Source: Tetracladium setigerum (Eukaryota; Ascomycota; Leotiomycetes; Helotiales). From it: a stretch of 64,000 nt of DNA. The translations under genes were made by a program, and so were the position numbers. Under the pieces are notes generated by a model. That model did no database searches, was not told the origin of the DNA, and saw only the letters and a list, made by a program, of their open reading frames with translations. The first letter of the stretch is position 1. Each line of letters opens with the position of its first letter. Location of the stretch: NCBI GenBank assembly GCA_031472005.1, contig PZJY01000010.1, positions 1,860,001 through 1,924,000 of the forward strand, written 5' to 3'. Shown here one piece after another: positions 12,556 through 24,187 of this stretch.

Positions 12556-14657
12556 ATGTCTTGTCTTGATCCTCTCAAAAGAACCACTGCCGCTAGCTTC
12601 ATCCTACTTTGTCCTATCATCCCCACTCCAATCCTCATCACTTTAATGGACAATACAAAACCAGACTTTATCACAACATCAAAAAGGTTCTTTTCGGCTC
12701 TTGGTTTTTTTCACGGCATAGCGGTTTCCTCTTTTTGTTTTTCCTCTAATTCCTTCACCGTCATTTTTCTTTAATAAAAAAGCCTCTATCCCCCTCCTCG
12801 GAATTTTTGAAAAGGGGTTTAGCTGGTGTGGTGGTATCTCTGGGTGAGTATTCCAAAGTTTGTATTTTAGAAAAGAAAACTGGGTTTGGTGCTTGCGAAA
12901 ACTGCACATTATCTGGTACTTGGATCAAACATTAGTTTCTAGAGGTACACAGGTGTTGCTTGTAAGCAATGTATGCAATTGCATATTATGCTTGCGATGC
13001 TTGGTGCGGGGTGGGTGGTGGTATTGGTGAAGCCTGGAAAATTTTCAAAAATTAGAACTCGTTAAACTCAATCTGTCTGTCTTTGCTCATGCTATGTGAT
13101 AAGTTTACTCTTTTAATTTTTAAACATGACACTTTCTCACATCCTCGTATTCCACTTCTATATCAAGATTTCGGGAAATGGGCTTCACGGTTTGTTTCTT
13201 TGCCCCTTCTTTGCTCCTTTGCAAATCTCATCTATTGGTTTGGTTGCTCACCCTTTCAAAGATATGTGCATAATTCCAGCACATGATCTTTACTCTCGGC
13301 GCCAAACTTCACTTGTTCTCAAATCTATTCCAGAACCACTCATCTATCACAAGGAAAGTCTTCATTGGCATAAACTCTTCTGACTGGCGGAATATTCATC
13401 TAATGGTTCTATGAGGTTGGAAAAATCCTACGCAGGCACAGAAATCAGAAGTTCATCACTATGCCACCATCTCTAATCCTTCTTTCAGGATATATGAAAG
13501 ACTGCGCGAGTTCGACTGATCAAACTCAAGATATGAAAAATGGGAACACGCCTACTTACACTTCTTTTCAGCCAGCCCCGAGAGGGCAAGCTAGGAAAGC
13601 TCGCAATCAGACCAATGAAAACATCAAATTACTATCAACTGCAACTTTTTGGCCCCTAAAATTTCCGACTTATTAAAGGAAATTATTCAAGGTTATTAAC
13701 AAGCGTGCAGGAACAATTAAGGTTTTTGCCTCCGAAATTACCCAATTAGGACGTCCCGAGTCGTAGGGCTGAAAAGCTCTCGCTTAGGCGTACCTGTTAA
13801 GGAATAGGTAGGATACTTCCATATCAGGAAAATCAGGTACAGTATTGTACAGCTTTCATGATTCGGTTTCCCCTTGCAAACTAGATGGGACCTGGATATT
13901 GGATCTAGGTGGGCTGGATGTGGATGTACGTAAGCCGCAGATGCAGACGTTCAGCCCTTTTTTGAATGCTCGACGGTTTCAATGACAGCCAGTACATGTG
14001 TATGTATGTTGGTGGATAAATAGATGATTATTTTGGGTATTTGTTTATGTTGGGAGCCGTTTGAAGTTGATGTTATTAAATTTAAGCTGGTCGGTGGCTT
14101 TTCTTAGGCGAAAGAAGGAAGGGGTACCTTGTGAATTTAGACTCACGTTGCCAGCTCATCTAGACAATTGGACTTTTTATTGGTGAATTCTGGATATTCC
14201 ATAAGAAGTTGAGGGGAGTTGCTTCCAATCGAACACAATAGCAACGCAGAAAGACAAAACTAATAGTGATTCCGCCCTCCAAAATAGACAGTAGTGGAGC
14301 TTTTGATCTTGGAAACCTTGAAATAGCGGTTCAAAGACAAAGGATGGTCCATATATTCCAGGCTAATTGGAAAGGGATCCTTAATACAATGCTTGTCAGC
14401 GCGGCTCGTAAGTACCATGCAATCTTGGAAAAAGGCTGAGCACTGGCACTGTACAGGTTGTCGAATCCTTCACTCATATGCGAGCGACAAGATACGCTCA
14501 CGATCAGTGTATCCAAGATATTCCTCTATTGCTATAAAGAGGGAGTGATTTCCCCTCCCAAAACCCTTCCCTTCTCTTCATCATCTCAGACAGCATTCGT
14601 CACTTCCAACCCCACCCAACCTTTTCCCCAAAACATTCTTCCTCACTCCTCTCCAAA
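12556..14657. other. Long intergenic region after BFR1
   Basis: About 2.1 kb. The first 300 bp are the likely BFR1 3' UTR (T-rich). The remaining ORFs are short and without family features or codon character. I see no gene. The last 130 bp carry the promoter elements of the secreted-protein gene. Confidence 0.5.
14533..14539 (+). promoter_or_regulatory. TATA box of secreted-protein gene
   Basis: TATAAAG lies 119 bp upstream of the ATG at 14658 and is followed by a long CT-rich tract (14557-14650). That arrangement is typical of inducible fungal promoters with a pyrimidine-rich start region. Confidence 0.5.
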
Positions 14658-15340
14658 ATGCACCTCCCAACCCTCCTCCTCTCCCTCCTAGCCCTCACCT
14701 CCACAACAAAGGCAGACATGCTCTTTTGGCAAGCTGAATGGCTAACTATAGTCCCGGGCCTCCCCCCACACTACTACACAAACCACTACACCATCGCGGG
14801 CATAAGCGGCCAAACAGCCTGCGACGCCTACGGCAGCGGGGGTACCCAAGCCACAGCAAGTTCAGCATACGAATGGATCACCAACGACAACTACTGCGGC
14901 CGCACGTGGAAAGTGCGCGGTGCCGAATTCTGGGTGGTGCGAACGAGTAGCTACGCGCAGACGTGCACTCCCGCGGCGATTCAGCAGAAATTGCCGTATG
15001 CGTTGATGTTTGATATGGGTGGTACTTATCAGGGGTGGTGTCAGGGAATGGGGAATGATTTCACAAGTAAATATTGTGGGGCGGCGGCTTCGGTGATGGA
15101 TAGGAAATTTAAGTTTGTTTGTTATACGAAGTGGTTTACTAAGAGGGATGGGGAGAATGTGAAGGGCAGAGAGTTGGAGGTATGTTGTGTTTTTTCCCTC
15201 TTTTGGTGGAAGATTGGAAATGTTGTTGCGAGTGAGTTGCTGATATGACTTGACATGTGTAGGCTCCAGTACCACCAGCAGAGTACAACATCACTATTCC
15301 TGCATCTATTCCTATGCCACCTGGACCTGAGTGGCTTTAA
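14658..15340 (+). CDS. Small secreted cysteine-containing protein
   Basis: Exons are 14658-15179 and 15263-15340, giving 199 aa. The N-terminus MHLPTLLLSLLALTSTTKA is a clear signal peptide (cleavage expected near 19). The mature part has six cysteines (in TACDAY, NYCGR, QTCTP, GWCQG, KYCGA, FVCYT), suggesting three disulfides. The C-terminus is Pro-rich (APVPPAEYN and following) and encoded by the short second exon. I do not recognise a named family. It has the profile of the uncharacterised secreted proteins often listed as candidate effectors, but nothing in the sequence proves a host role. It sits alone between two long spacers, with its own TATA box and CT tract. Confidence 0.75.
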
Positions 15341-16698
15341 ATTAAACGTGAGGAGTCGTGGAGGTGAAGCAGAGAAATTATAGGGATGGCGTCGGATAGT
15401 TATTAGGTTGCGATTGTTTATGCTTCAACGGTAAAACCTGCGTGCTCGCTTGTGGCTCAAAAGTAGAACATACTAAACAGAGATAAAAGAAAAACATGGG
15501 GACATGGGGTTTTGTCTTGTACGGCAAAAACTGTTAGTTTTGGCGGTGGAACTGTTGAATTGAAGGAGGCCAAGGGTTGAGGTCGGTAGCGGCGAGGCAA
15601 TTTGTTTTTGAGTAAGCACACGGTATCAATTATTCGCTTACGGAGCCTGAGGCTCGGGAGCGTTATGGTACTGGTAGCCTACTGTAGTTGTTAGGTAGCT
15701 AGGATCACTCCAAGAGAACTCCCACAGCTGAATTGGTAATAAACAAGTCTTCGCTTACCAGTCACGTGTGATATTCAAAAGATTGCACGTTTGTTCACAA
15801 TTTCAAGATGAAAATTTCAGCTCTAGTTGAAGCTCTATATCTCTACGTATAAGTGATGACAACGTGATTGGTTGAACTGGCCCTCCTTGAGATTTAAATA
15901 ATGCGGGATTTGTACACGTGACTATTACTTATGGCGAAATCTCTTGTCGATATCTTTTTGACGATTGCAGCTTAAAACATTTGATGGAGTGCTAATCCAC
16001 TTTTCTGTCGGATTGATAATTCACCAGCTAGGGGATCTAAATAAATATCTAATAATGAGCTAATCCTCTTTTTCTGGTATTTAACGACAACCCGAGGAAC
16101 CTACTAAGTAGAAAGAAGAGTTAAACAACCATGCAGTGCAAAACGGTAAACACTTAACCAATTAACACAACAAAAGCATATGAAAATGTTCAAAGCTTAC
16201 GACCAGGTCGTCCTCATCCAACAATCCAACAATCAGTTTGAAATAAATAGCAGCAGACTCACATTTCATACGTTTCAAATTCATCAGGCAAGTTGTGATA
16301 TAATATTTTTATATAGATGTCTATTGTGATGAGTAGGTAAGGTAGATAAAGTCGAATATAGTAGGTAAAGTTCGAAGTATCGTAATGATGTCCAAAATAT
16401 CTTGGAAAAAAAGTCCTCCAAAGTCCATTGTCCAATAGCCAAAACGCCTGCTTTCCATTTCAAAGCCCCGCTATGCTATGCCCAATTTGTATGCGTTCAT
16501 CCTGAAAAAAAACAACAACAACAAAAGTTCGTGAAACTCGTAAATCTTACCATCCCCCTATTCAATGGTTCCTTACTGCCTATCACTTCAACGTCTATAC
16601 CCATCTGCCCATCATCTCTGTCACTGACTTTATCTTCATGCCTCTATGCCCCCGCTCCTCTTTCCCACCGTTTCCTTTTTTGATACATCTCTTTGGAC
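15341..16698. other. Intergenic region, AT-rich
   Basis: About 1.36 kb. The section 15750-16400 is clearly AT-rich. No ORF with family character was found. The 16400-16690 end holds the likely 3' UTR of the minus-strand gene that follows. Confidence 0.45.
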
Positions 16699-17617
16699 TC
16701 AATACCCCGCGGGCACATATCCATAACCCGCTCCAGGGATTGGCATTGGAGCGTACTGCACGCCCCCTCCTCCTCCCCCACCACCACCATGACCACCAAT
16801 ACCAATGCCACTATTTCTCCTGCCTGGGCCGAAATCACCCCTTCCTCCAAATCCACCACCACCACCACCACCTCCTCCTCCTCCCCTCCCCTCATCTGTG
16901 GCGGTGGAGGAGCAACGGGTCTCTCCATCTCCACCGTTCTCTCTCTTCTTCTTCTCCGCTCGCCTTCCCCTGCTCTTTCCCTCTCGGAGGGTTCGCGCAG
17001 ACGGACTTTGCGTTCGCGAGCAGCGGCGCCGCCATTGAGAGCTGAGAGTGGCGGGTCACGGACGCCGGGGAGGAGTCGGATGGGAGGGTTAGATCTACTA
17101 ATCCGCTATGGAAATATTAGCGTCGCTTCCATTTTTTGCAAACGAGTATAAGACTGGCAAGAAGGGCACAGAACGTACTAAAAGTATTCCAAAACTTCGG
17201 GATATCTCTGCACACTCGCCTTCCAGTCGTCATCAATGCCCCGCTTAAGCTCAGCATCTACCGCTGCTACCTCGCTGGGATGTGGGCGCGCATTGTAGTA
17301 GTAGGCGGCACGTTCGGTTATACGGTGGATTGTCTCGGCATGTTGGTCTTTGCGGCGGGTGGTGAGCATGCCGAAATAGGAGAGGATGTAGTCTTGAGCG
17401 TGGCCTCGGACCCAGGAACTGCAATATACATTTGGGTCAGAGAAGATGCGCACCAGAGAGGAAGTGAGGAAGGGCAGGATAGAATATACCGTATGTCACT
17501 GAAGACTGCTGTCATCATTCTATGCTCTGCCTGCCGGACAGCTGTATCCAATCCCTTTGCTTCGCATTCGCATTGCGCGACGGCAGGTTGGCTACATATC
17601 GCACAGTCGGGATCCAT
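16699..17617 (-). CDS. Conserved fungal protein: N-terminal CxxC/CxC, RGG-like C-terminus
   Basis: Minus-strand exons are 17617-17490, 17418-17179 and 17097-16699 (255 aa after adding one base). It starts MDPDCAICSQ, with CAIC and CEC cysteine pairs near residues 5-18 that could bind zinc. A charged helical middle (DAELKRGIDDDWKASVQRYP) follows, then an Arg/Glu-rich stretch. The end is a Gly/RGG-type tail with GFGGRGDFGPGRRNSGIGIG and PMPIPGAGYGYVPAGY. The splice to YFY with a GTACGT donor and CTAAT branch site keeps frame. As given, the frame drifts to a Val/Glu tail ending at 16644. One extra G in either G4 run (16883-16891, C on the plus strand) gives the RGG tail instead. I recall similar uncharacterised ascomycete proteins. 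Function is unknown, and RNA binding is a guess from the RGG tail. Confidence 0.7.
16847..16884. repeat. CCA/CTC triplet microsatellite
   Basis: Runs of CCA and CTC triplets on the plus strand encode the poly-Gly part of the RGG tail on the minus strand. Such tracts vary in length, which makes the reading frame here especially prone to error. Confidence 0.7.
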
Positions 17618-19158
17618 GTTTTGAATATGAGGTCTGCGATGGTGGGAATGCGACCGGTGATTGTTGCGATGGGAGTGTCGGACTCTGCGTCGCCATGAGC
17701 GTTTGATTAGTACGATTGTAGGGCGGAGGTAGAAAGCCATTGTGGGAGAGCGGGGAGCAAAGGGAGGCTATCCGTATGGCGGGGTCGGTGAGGGGGCAAA
17801 AGGTTCGAAAGAGAGGCATGGGGAAGAGAGGTATTTTGTAGCATCTTGTAGACCATCTTTGATGAAAATAGAAACACATTGGACAGAACACATGACAACG
17901 CGGTATGAACAGTCAAGGTGAAGGAAGTGCTGAAAATGTTTGAGGAGAAGATCACCAACCTGTTTCTCGTCCGTACCAATGTCTCGATCACGCTACCGAT
18001 GTGTAGAGGGACATTCCCTCAGGTTTCATTCGATGGAGCCACCCCGTGGCCACACTTGGGACTCGAGACAATGAAGTCGTGAGTGATGGGTAGAGGAGGC
18101 AAGAATACAGGAGAAAGACAAGAAAGAATGGACTTGCAAGCAACAGCTCAGAAGATAGAGAGAGAGAGAGGAAAGAAAGCTGGGGAAGGAGGTTCGGGTT
18201 GTGGAGTTGTTGTGTCGTTGACGTTGCAACAAGCTCGGTCGGCCACCATCAAAACTAGAAAAACGGGAATGGGAGTGGTGGAGTTACTAGTGGAGCCAGC
18301 AAAGGAAGCAGCAGCATGGCGGCGACGAACCCAAAGTCTCCAGCACAGTAGTAGAGGAGTAGAGTTCCTGCTAGCTGCTGTGGGAGAAGTGGGTGAAGAT
18401 GTGTGTTGTCGTGGCTCGAATGCTTTGCAACTGTGGGAACTGCTGGGCCAATAACCAGCCCAGTATCCTGCAGACTAAAGCAAAGCAGAGTAGTCGAGAA
18501 TGGCCGTGACCGCCAGGGCCCGATAGTAGAGAAGTGCAGCAGCCAGAAGCACCTCTTCCAATAAGCAGAACATGGTAGTTAGTCATGACCATTGAATCCG
18601 GATAAAGCATGACCAATGAATAGGTCAATAGGCCATTCATATCCATGAATAGAGATCTCCCAGACCGGATCGATGCGCATCATCCATAAGCGAGACGAGA
18701 CGAGATGAGACGAAAGAGGCGACAAGGCGCCAGAAGAGAAGTTGTTCTTCACCGCTAGAGAACGAATGTCCTCCTGGGCTCGTCGTATCTGCCTGTACCT
18801 ACGTCTGGCTTCGCGGGACTCGGGATCGGGAGTGTGAGATATGTGAGATGTGTGTGCGGTGTGACAGCTATTTCGAGGAGAAGTCGAAGGGGCAAGTGAG
18901 ATCTTATCTCACCCCAAACAAGTCACTTGTTGACATTGCAAAAGGTGCAAAAGGTGCAAGTGATAGGTCGCTGGTCTTCTGTTGACGTCGGGAGACTTGA
19001 CATCGTGACTTGTACGGTTGGAAGTCTTGGCAATGCTCGGCTACGGAAGCCGAGAGGAAACAAGCGTGTCATGGATATCAAAATAATTTCTTGGGAGAAG
19101 GAGATGTAGATGTACGATTAGATCTTCTTGATCTTCTCTTGCACAATCAGCATCTAGG
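17618..19158. other. Intergenic region between RGG protein gene and MTG2
   Basis: About 1.5 kb between divergent genes. It includes a GA-repeat near 18155-18175 and a GACGAGA-type short repeat near 18690-18712. ORFs in it are short and without family character. No gene supported. Confidence 0.45.
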
Positions 19159-20942
19159 ATGCCTCCACGCTGTCCAACGATCCAGGGGACACTTACACCC
19201 TTTCTCTACCCTTTTTTAATATCCAACACTCCGCGAATTTCGACTCGGACCTTCTTTACCACCAAACCACGAAGACAAATCGAAACATCGATTTCCACCA
19301 ATGTCGAGGTCGAGGAGCCCGCATACTCCCAGCCTGAAGAAGGCTCTCATCTGAATCCTCCCCCTTCCGATTACGCGCGAAGTATCTTCAGCGATCGTGC
19401 ATCCATTACCATACACGCTGGCGCTGGTGGCCATGGTTGCATCTCCTTTCTTCGAGAAAAGTACATTGCGGCAGGACCGCCAAATGGAGGTGACGGGGGC
19501 ACAGGCGGTAATGTCTACATTCAAGCCGTACGTGGGGAGACTTCCCTGCACAAATTGACAAAGCGGAGCATCTTGAAAGCTGGACGAGGCCAGAACGGAC
19601 AAGGAAAGACGAGAGGGGGGAGAGGGGTGAAGATGTGGTCATCCTAGTCCCGGTTGGAACTGTGATCAGAGAGATAGAAAGGAGGGATCCTGTCAAATTT
19701 GAAGAAGAGCAAAGGAGAATAGAGATTGAGAGAGAGGAGAGAGAAGAGAGGGAAATCGTCGAAAAGGTTGATGAGAAATATGGGAAGGAAGATGAAGTGG
19801 CAGATGGACCAGCAGGCTCCCCAGATCAATACGCTGCAAGTGATAGAGCCAGAGCGATTGAGAAAGCTAAGGCTGCAAAATCAGGGCCTTGGAAATGGGA
19901 TCGCCAGAAGTGGGTTCTCTACCCAGCTATCACCCCGGAGGACGTCGCTACTGCCGACTTCCCCAAATTCCCCAAACCGAGAAAGTCGGTGTTGAGTTTG
20001 CAACAAGTCAAAGGCCCAATCTCTCTCGACCTTTCCAAACCAATGGACCGACCACTTCTGTTAGCTGCCGGAGCAGTTGGCGGATTGGGAAATCCTCATT
20101 TCGTGTCCAGGACCACACCCAGACCCAAGTACGCGAGCAAAGGCTCAGAAGGATTGAGCATCTCTATCGAGTTGGAGCTTAAGTTGCTGGCTGATGTGGG
20201 ACTTGTTGGACTTCCCAACGCTGGGAAGAGTACTTTGTTGCGATCAATGTCTGCATCGCGAGCTCGTGTCGGTAACTGGGCTTTCACCACCCTCCAACCC
20301 AACATCGGAACCGTCGTTCTTGACAATCAGCGCGGTCGACCACTTGAGCAATCTACGTATCCCGATGGCACTCCTCGGGTTAATTTCACCATTGCTGATA
20401 TTCCTGGTTTGGTCAAAGATGCACATCTTGATCGAGGACTTGGCATCAGTTTCCTCCGTCACGTCGAACGAGCCCGAGTTCTAGCATTCGTCATCGACCT
20501 TAACGCTGGCGATGCTGTCGATGCTTTGAAAGCACTCTGGACCGAACTCTCCGCCTACGAACAGATGAAAATCAACGAAGAAAAAGAGAAATCGGAAGGT
20601 ATCATCAAATGGACCCCCTTCGCTCCAGAAGATACAGATAGCTCTGAAGCTATCATCATGGATGGTGTTAAGCCTTACGATGCTTCCCAAGCTCCTAGTA
20701 TCGCTGGTAAACCTTGGTTTGTGGTTGCTACCAAGGCGGATTTGCCGGGGACGCAAGAGAAGTTCGCTGAATTAAAGACATATTTAGAGAGCGTTGGGAA
20801 TGGGGAGGTGGCCCATCCTAGTGGACAGACAGAGCCATGGAACGGCAAGGCGGAGGCAATACCTGTCAGTGCTATCCATGGTCATGGTGTGGAGAGGATT
20901 AGGCAGTTGACGGTCAGCTTGTTGCAGTCAACCGGCGACTAA
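19159..20942 (+). CDS. MTG2: Mitochondrial Obg-family GTPase Mtg2
   Basis: Single reading unit, 594 aa once a one-base lesion is allowed for. Obg GTPases act in assembly of the large ribosomal subunit, and the yeast Mtg2 acts in mitochondria. The first 60 or so residues are Arg/Ser/Thr-rich without acids, like a mitochondrial presequence. The Obg fold follows (HAGAGGHGCISFLREKY, GPPNGGDGGTGG, GQNGQGK). The GTPase motifs are G1 GLPNAGKST (about 351), G3 DIPGLVKDAH, G4 TKAD and G5 SAIHG. In the given sequence the frame breaks at the six-G run 19615-19620. One further G would give the expected RGG-E-RGEDVVILVPVG. Without it the protein ends at 19645-19647. The rest is intact to 20942, so the break is more likely technical than real. 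Confidence 0.92.
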
Positions 20943-21727
20943 TCTTGTATTACTTGTAGCCTGGTGATGGATGAGATGCTACTTTGTAAAATATAATGTA
21001 CTATATGTGTTACTATATGTTAAATAATTTGATGATGTCGATCCTTTCCCCTCCACTTTTGGATTGGCGCGACATCTAGGGCTTCCCCAAGTGGGGATTT
21101 TGTGTTATTGAGCCTAATCATTTCTACTATTTTGGTCGAGGTTTATGGTAATATATACCTCCCTTATATCGGGGTGTACCATGCAATGAGAGCGGTTGCC
21201 TCTTACTTACTGTACTTTCTGCTTACAGTTTAGCTTCAAATGTAGAAGCATGCGACTTCATTTCCAGCTCTCCATTTATTTTTCGCACAATAATATCATC
21301 TTAGAACAACTGTTATACCTATCTTCTAATTGGTCCCTTAAAATCCATGTCTATAGTTTATTTTGCGTCATTGCCAGATATAGCTGAATTAATATGGCTT
21401 GTGCAGCCGCCTGGTTTGCAGTTCTTCGTTTCAGCCGAAACATTTCAGGCTAAACCTCGTTCAAAACGGGATTGATTAATTACAATATGCTCTTTCTGTC
21501 TTCTTTTGAGTACCCCATGACTACAAAGACCGTATTGTTCAAGAGTAAGGTGCCCATCGCCCGGTCGATCGGTATCGTGGATATTTGTACCCCACAAACT
21601 AGGTATAGAATATAAGTATCTGATTTCCTGCTCGTATCTTGTAGAAGTCTACTACCCACTTGCAACTCCTTTCCTCACAATCCTAGTCTTTTTTTTCTGA
21701 TATCAATTCAGCTTTACTACCGCCACA
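20943..21727. other. Intergenic region upstream of CBM1-lactonase gene
   Basis: AT-rich spacer of about 785 bp, including the MTG2 3' UTR. No gene or repeat seen. Confidence 0.45.
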
Positions 21728-23307
21728 ATGCTGGTTCCAAAAACATTTCTTTTTACCTGTGTGCTTGCACCTACGGTCTTGGCCCAGGCCGGTGCGTGGG
21801 AGAAATGTGGTGGAATGGACTGGACTGGACCTACAACCTGCACGGCAGGGTATATGTGTGTCTTTTCCAATCCATGGTACTCGCAGTGTCTTCCAGGTGT
21901 TGCCTCTTCCTCATCAGTAAGGCCAAGCTCGGCGTCTTCTTCTTCGTCATCATCTACAACCACCTCGACGAGACCAACAACCACTCTATCTACGACAACT
22001 TTGAGCTCGACAACCTCCGTGAGAACCACTTCCACTACTACTACATCCAGTACAACCACTGCATCCAGCACCACTTCTTCAACGCCTATCGCTACTCAAT
22101 CTGCCATACTTTGGGCTACGCATTTCAGTGGCACGGTCTCAACTCTCTCATTCTCCCAGTCAGGTACATCATACAGTCTAACATCTTCGACTCAAACAAC
22201 CTGTGGTGTCCAACCTAGTTGGTTAACATATGACGCATCCGCCAAAATTCTTTATTGTCTAGATGAATACTGGGCCACTGGATCACTTTCTGCGTACAAC
22301 GTCAACCCAGCAGGCGCTCTTACACAGACAGCGAAAGCTACCACTTTAGCTGGCAGTGTTCACACGACACTTTATGGCGGCGCAAATGGGAATAGCTTTA
22401 TTGCCATTGCACACTAGTAAGTTTTATTCCCACTTCTTTCTTCTTTTGTACTGCTAGATTCCTAGATTTACAGTTGACTTATTAATTATCTACAGTGGAT
22501 CATCCCAACTCAGCACCTTCACCCTTCCACTAACGTCCTCATCAACAGCATTGCAAACCTTCAAATACACCATGTCAGCCAGAGGACCCATCCCCTCCCG
22601 CCAGGACGCCCCCCACCCACACGAAGCCCTTCTCGACCCCACAGGATCCTTCCTCCTCCTCCCAGATCTCGGCGCAGATCTAATCCGTATCTACTCCATC
22701 GCACGCACGACCGGTATTCTAACATCCTGTGCAAACATCACTTCAGCTCCTGGCACCGGTCCACGACATGGCTCTTTCTTCGTCCCCAACCCCGGCAGTA
22801 CAGCAGGTACAATCCTCTACATCGGCAACGAACTCTCCAATTCGGTCTCTTCATACGCCGTAACCTACACTAGCTCAAACTGCCTCGCTCTCTCCCTCGT
22901 CAAAACCGCCATTCCATACCCCAACGCCATCATTCCCCCGGCCACCACACCCAACGGTGTCAAACTTGGCGAAGTCCGCGTCAAAGGCACTACACTCCTA
23001 ACTTCCAACCGAGCCGATAACTCATTCGGCTTGAACGTCGATTCTATCGCTACTTTTGACTTGAGTCCATCTTCCACAGGGGATTTTGTGTTTAGGAATA
23101 TTACCAGTTCGTTTGGGAGTTATCCGAGAAGTTTTGCGGTTAATAAGGCTGGTACTTTTGTGGCAATTGCGAATCAGAATTCGGGACGGTGGCTGTGGTC
23201 AAGAGGGATCCTGGGACGGGGGCGTTGGGGGAGTGGGGAGGGTTAGTGTCGGTACGACGGGGGTGGATGGGAATGGAGGTGTGAGTAGTGTGGTTTGGAT
23301 GGAGTGA
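21728..23307 (+). CDS. Secreted CBM1-linked lactonase-type seven-bladed beta-propeller protein
   Basis: Exons are 21728-22416 and 22496-23307, about 500 aa after two one-base corrections. A signal peptide (1-19) is followed by a family 1 cellulose-binding module (about 22-56) with cysteines 27, 38, 44 and 54 and aromatics W24, W50 and Y51. A Ser/Thr linker spans about 58-120. The propeller domain resembles the 6-phosphogluconolactonase / carboxy-cis,cis-muconate cyclase-like family (DAPHPHEALLDPTGSFLLLP, PGTGPRHGSF, LTSNRADNSF, YPRSFAVNKAGTFVAIANQN). Near the end the frame breaks twice, at 23183-23185 and again near 23248-23252. Restoring one base at each gives TVAVVKRDPGTGAL and then GVSSVVWME with a stop at 23305-23307, a typical family end. 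The expected role is extracellular action on plant-wall-derived material. The actual substrate is unknown. Confidence 0.85.
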
Positions 23308-24187
23308 TGATGGGGAGGTTTGATGTTATTTTATGTTCTGAGGAAGCTCTACTTCAAAATGTTTTTTTACATTAAGAAAACTCTTCTAAAATTACTCACG
23401 GGTGTGAGTCGAGAACTGCGTTGTATCATGTTACTTCGTACATGCTTTATCAAGTATAGGTTCTATGCTTGTGTGAGGTATTGTACGTGACTAGGTGGTC
23501 ATATCAAGCAACAAGATACTCTCATGGCCGCTTTTCTTTACGTAGGTATTCGAAGACAGTCTTGTACAGGCGGTCATGCATAAAATCTATCCTAGAAGAA
23601 AGACCAAAACAGCATAATATACATTTGAAAAGACTTGTACAAAACATAAATAGACATAAGAGATTACCTGTTATGTGATTTGCAACCTAAGCTATTGTTT
23701 CAGGGTATGAGTGACGCTCCGCTGGCCTTCCGAGGGCCACTGCTGTGGAGGCAGAGTATATCTGAAAGTACGAAAATTCCCATTCTTTTTTATTTAATTA
23801 GATATCATTTGCTTTTATTTGTTCGTCTTCTTTTATACCTAATTCTTTAGAAAATAGGATGAAATATGTAGAGCACGCGTAGAGTTGGCAAGCGAGCTTG
23901 TGTCAACAAAAAACAACCCCGCTTCCCGATGTGGAGAACAAAACACCCCTCCCCCACCTTCCAACAACGAAAGCTCCCCATTATTGTTGTAAATGCTTAA
24001 TAATTGCCCCTCCAACGCGATTTTGACGTGTGATGATGGAAGGGCGCGGTAGAAGGTTTTCGAGAGATTCCATAACTACATAAATAGCCACAAATCCCCA
24101 ATTGCACTTCCTTCCTCTATCCGCAATCTCAAAGCTCAAACCTCAAGTTCAGTCTCACTCCCAATCTCTCTCTCACGCTCAATCAAT
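23308..24187. other. Intergenic region upstream of NmrA-like gene
   Basis: About 880 bp with nothing coding. A TATA-like element (CATAAATAG, 24079-24087) lies about 100 bp before the next ATG, followed by a CT-rich leader. Confidence 0.45.

Noticed and set aside
16638..17151. Several plus-strand Pro/His/Ser-rich ORFs
   Set aside because: They are shadows of the minus-strand RGG-tailed gene, whose exons give a consistent spliced protein.
21703..22074. Minus-strand Val-rich ORF
   Set aside because: It is the reverse complement of the Ser/Thr linker of the CBM1 protein.
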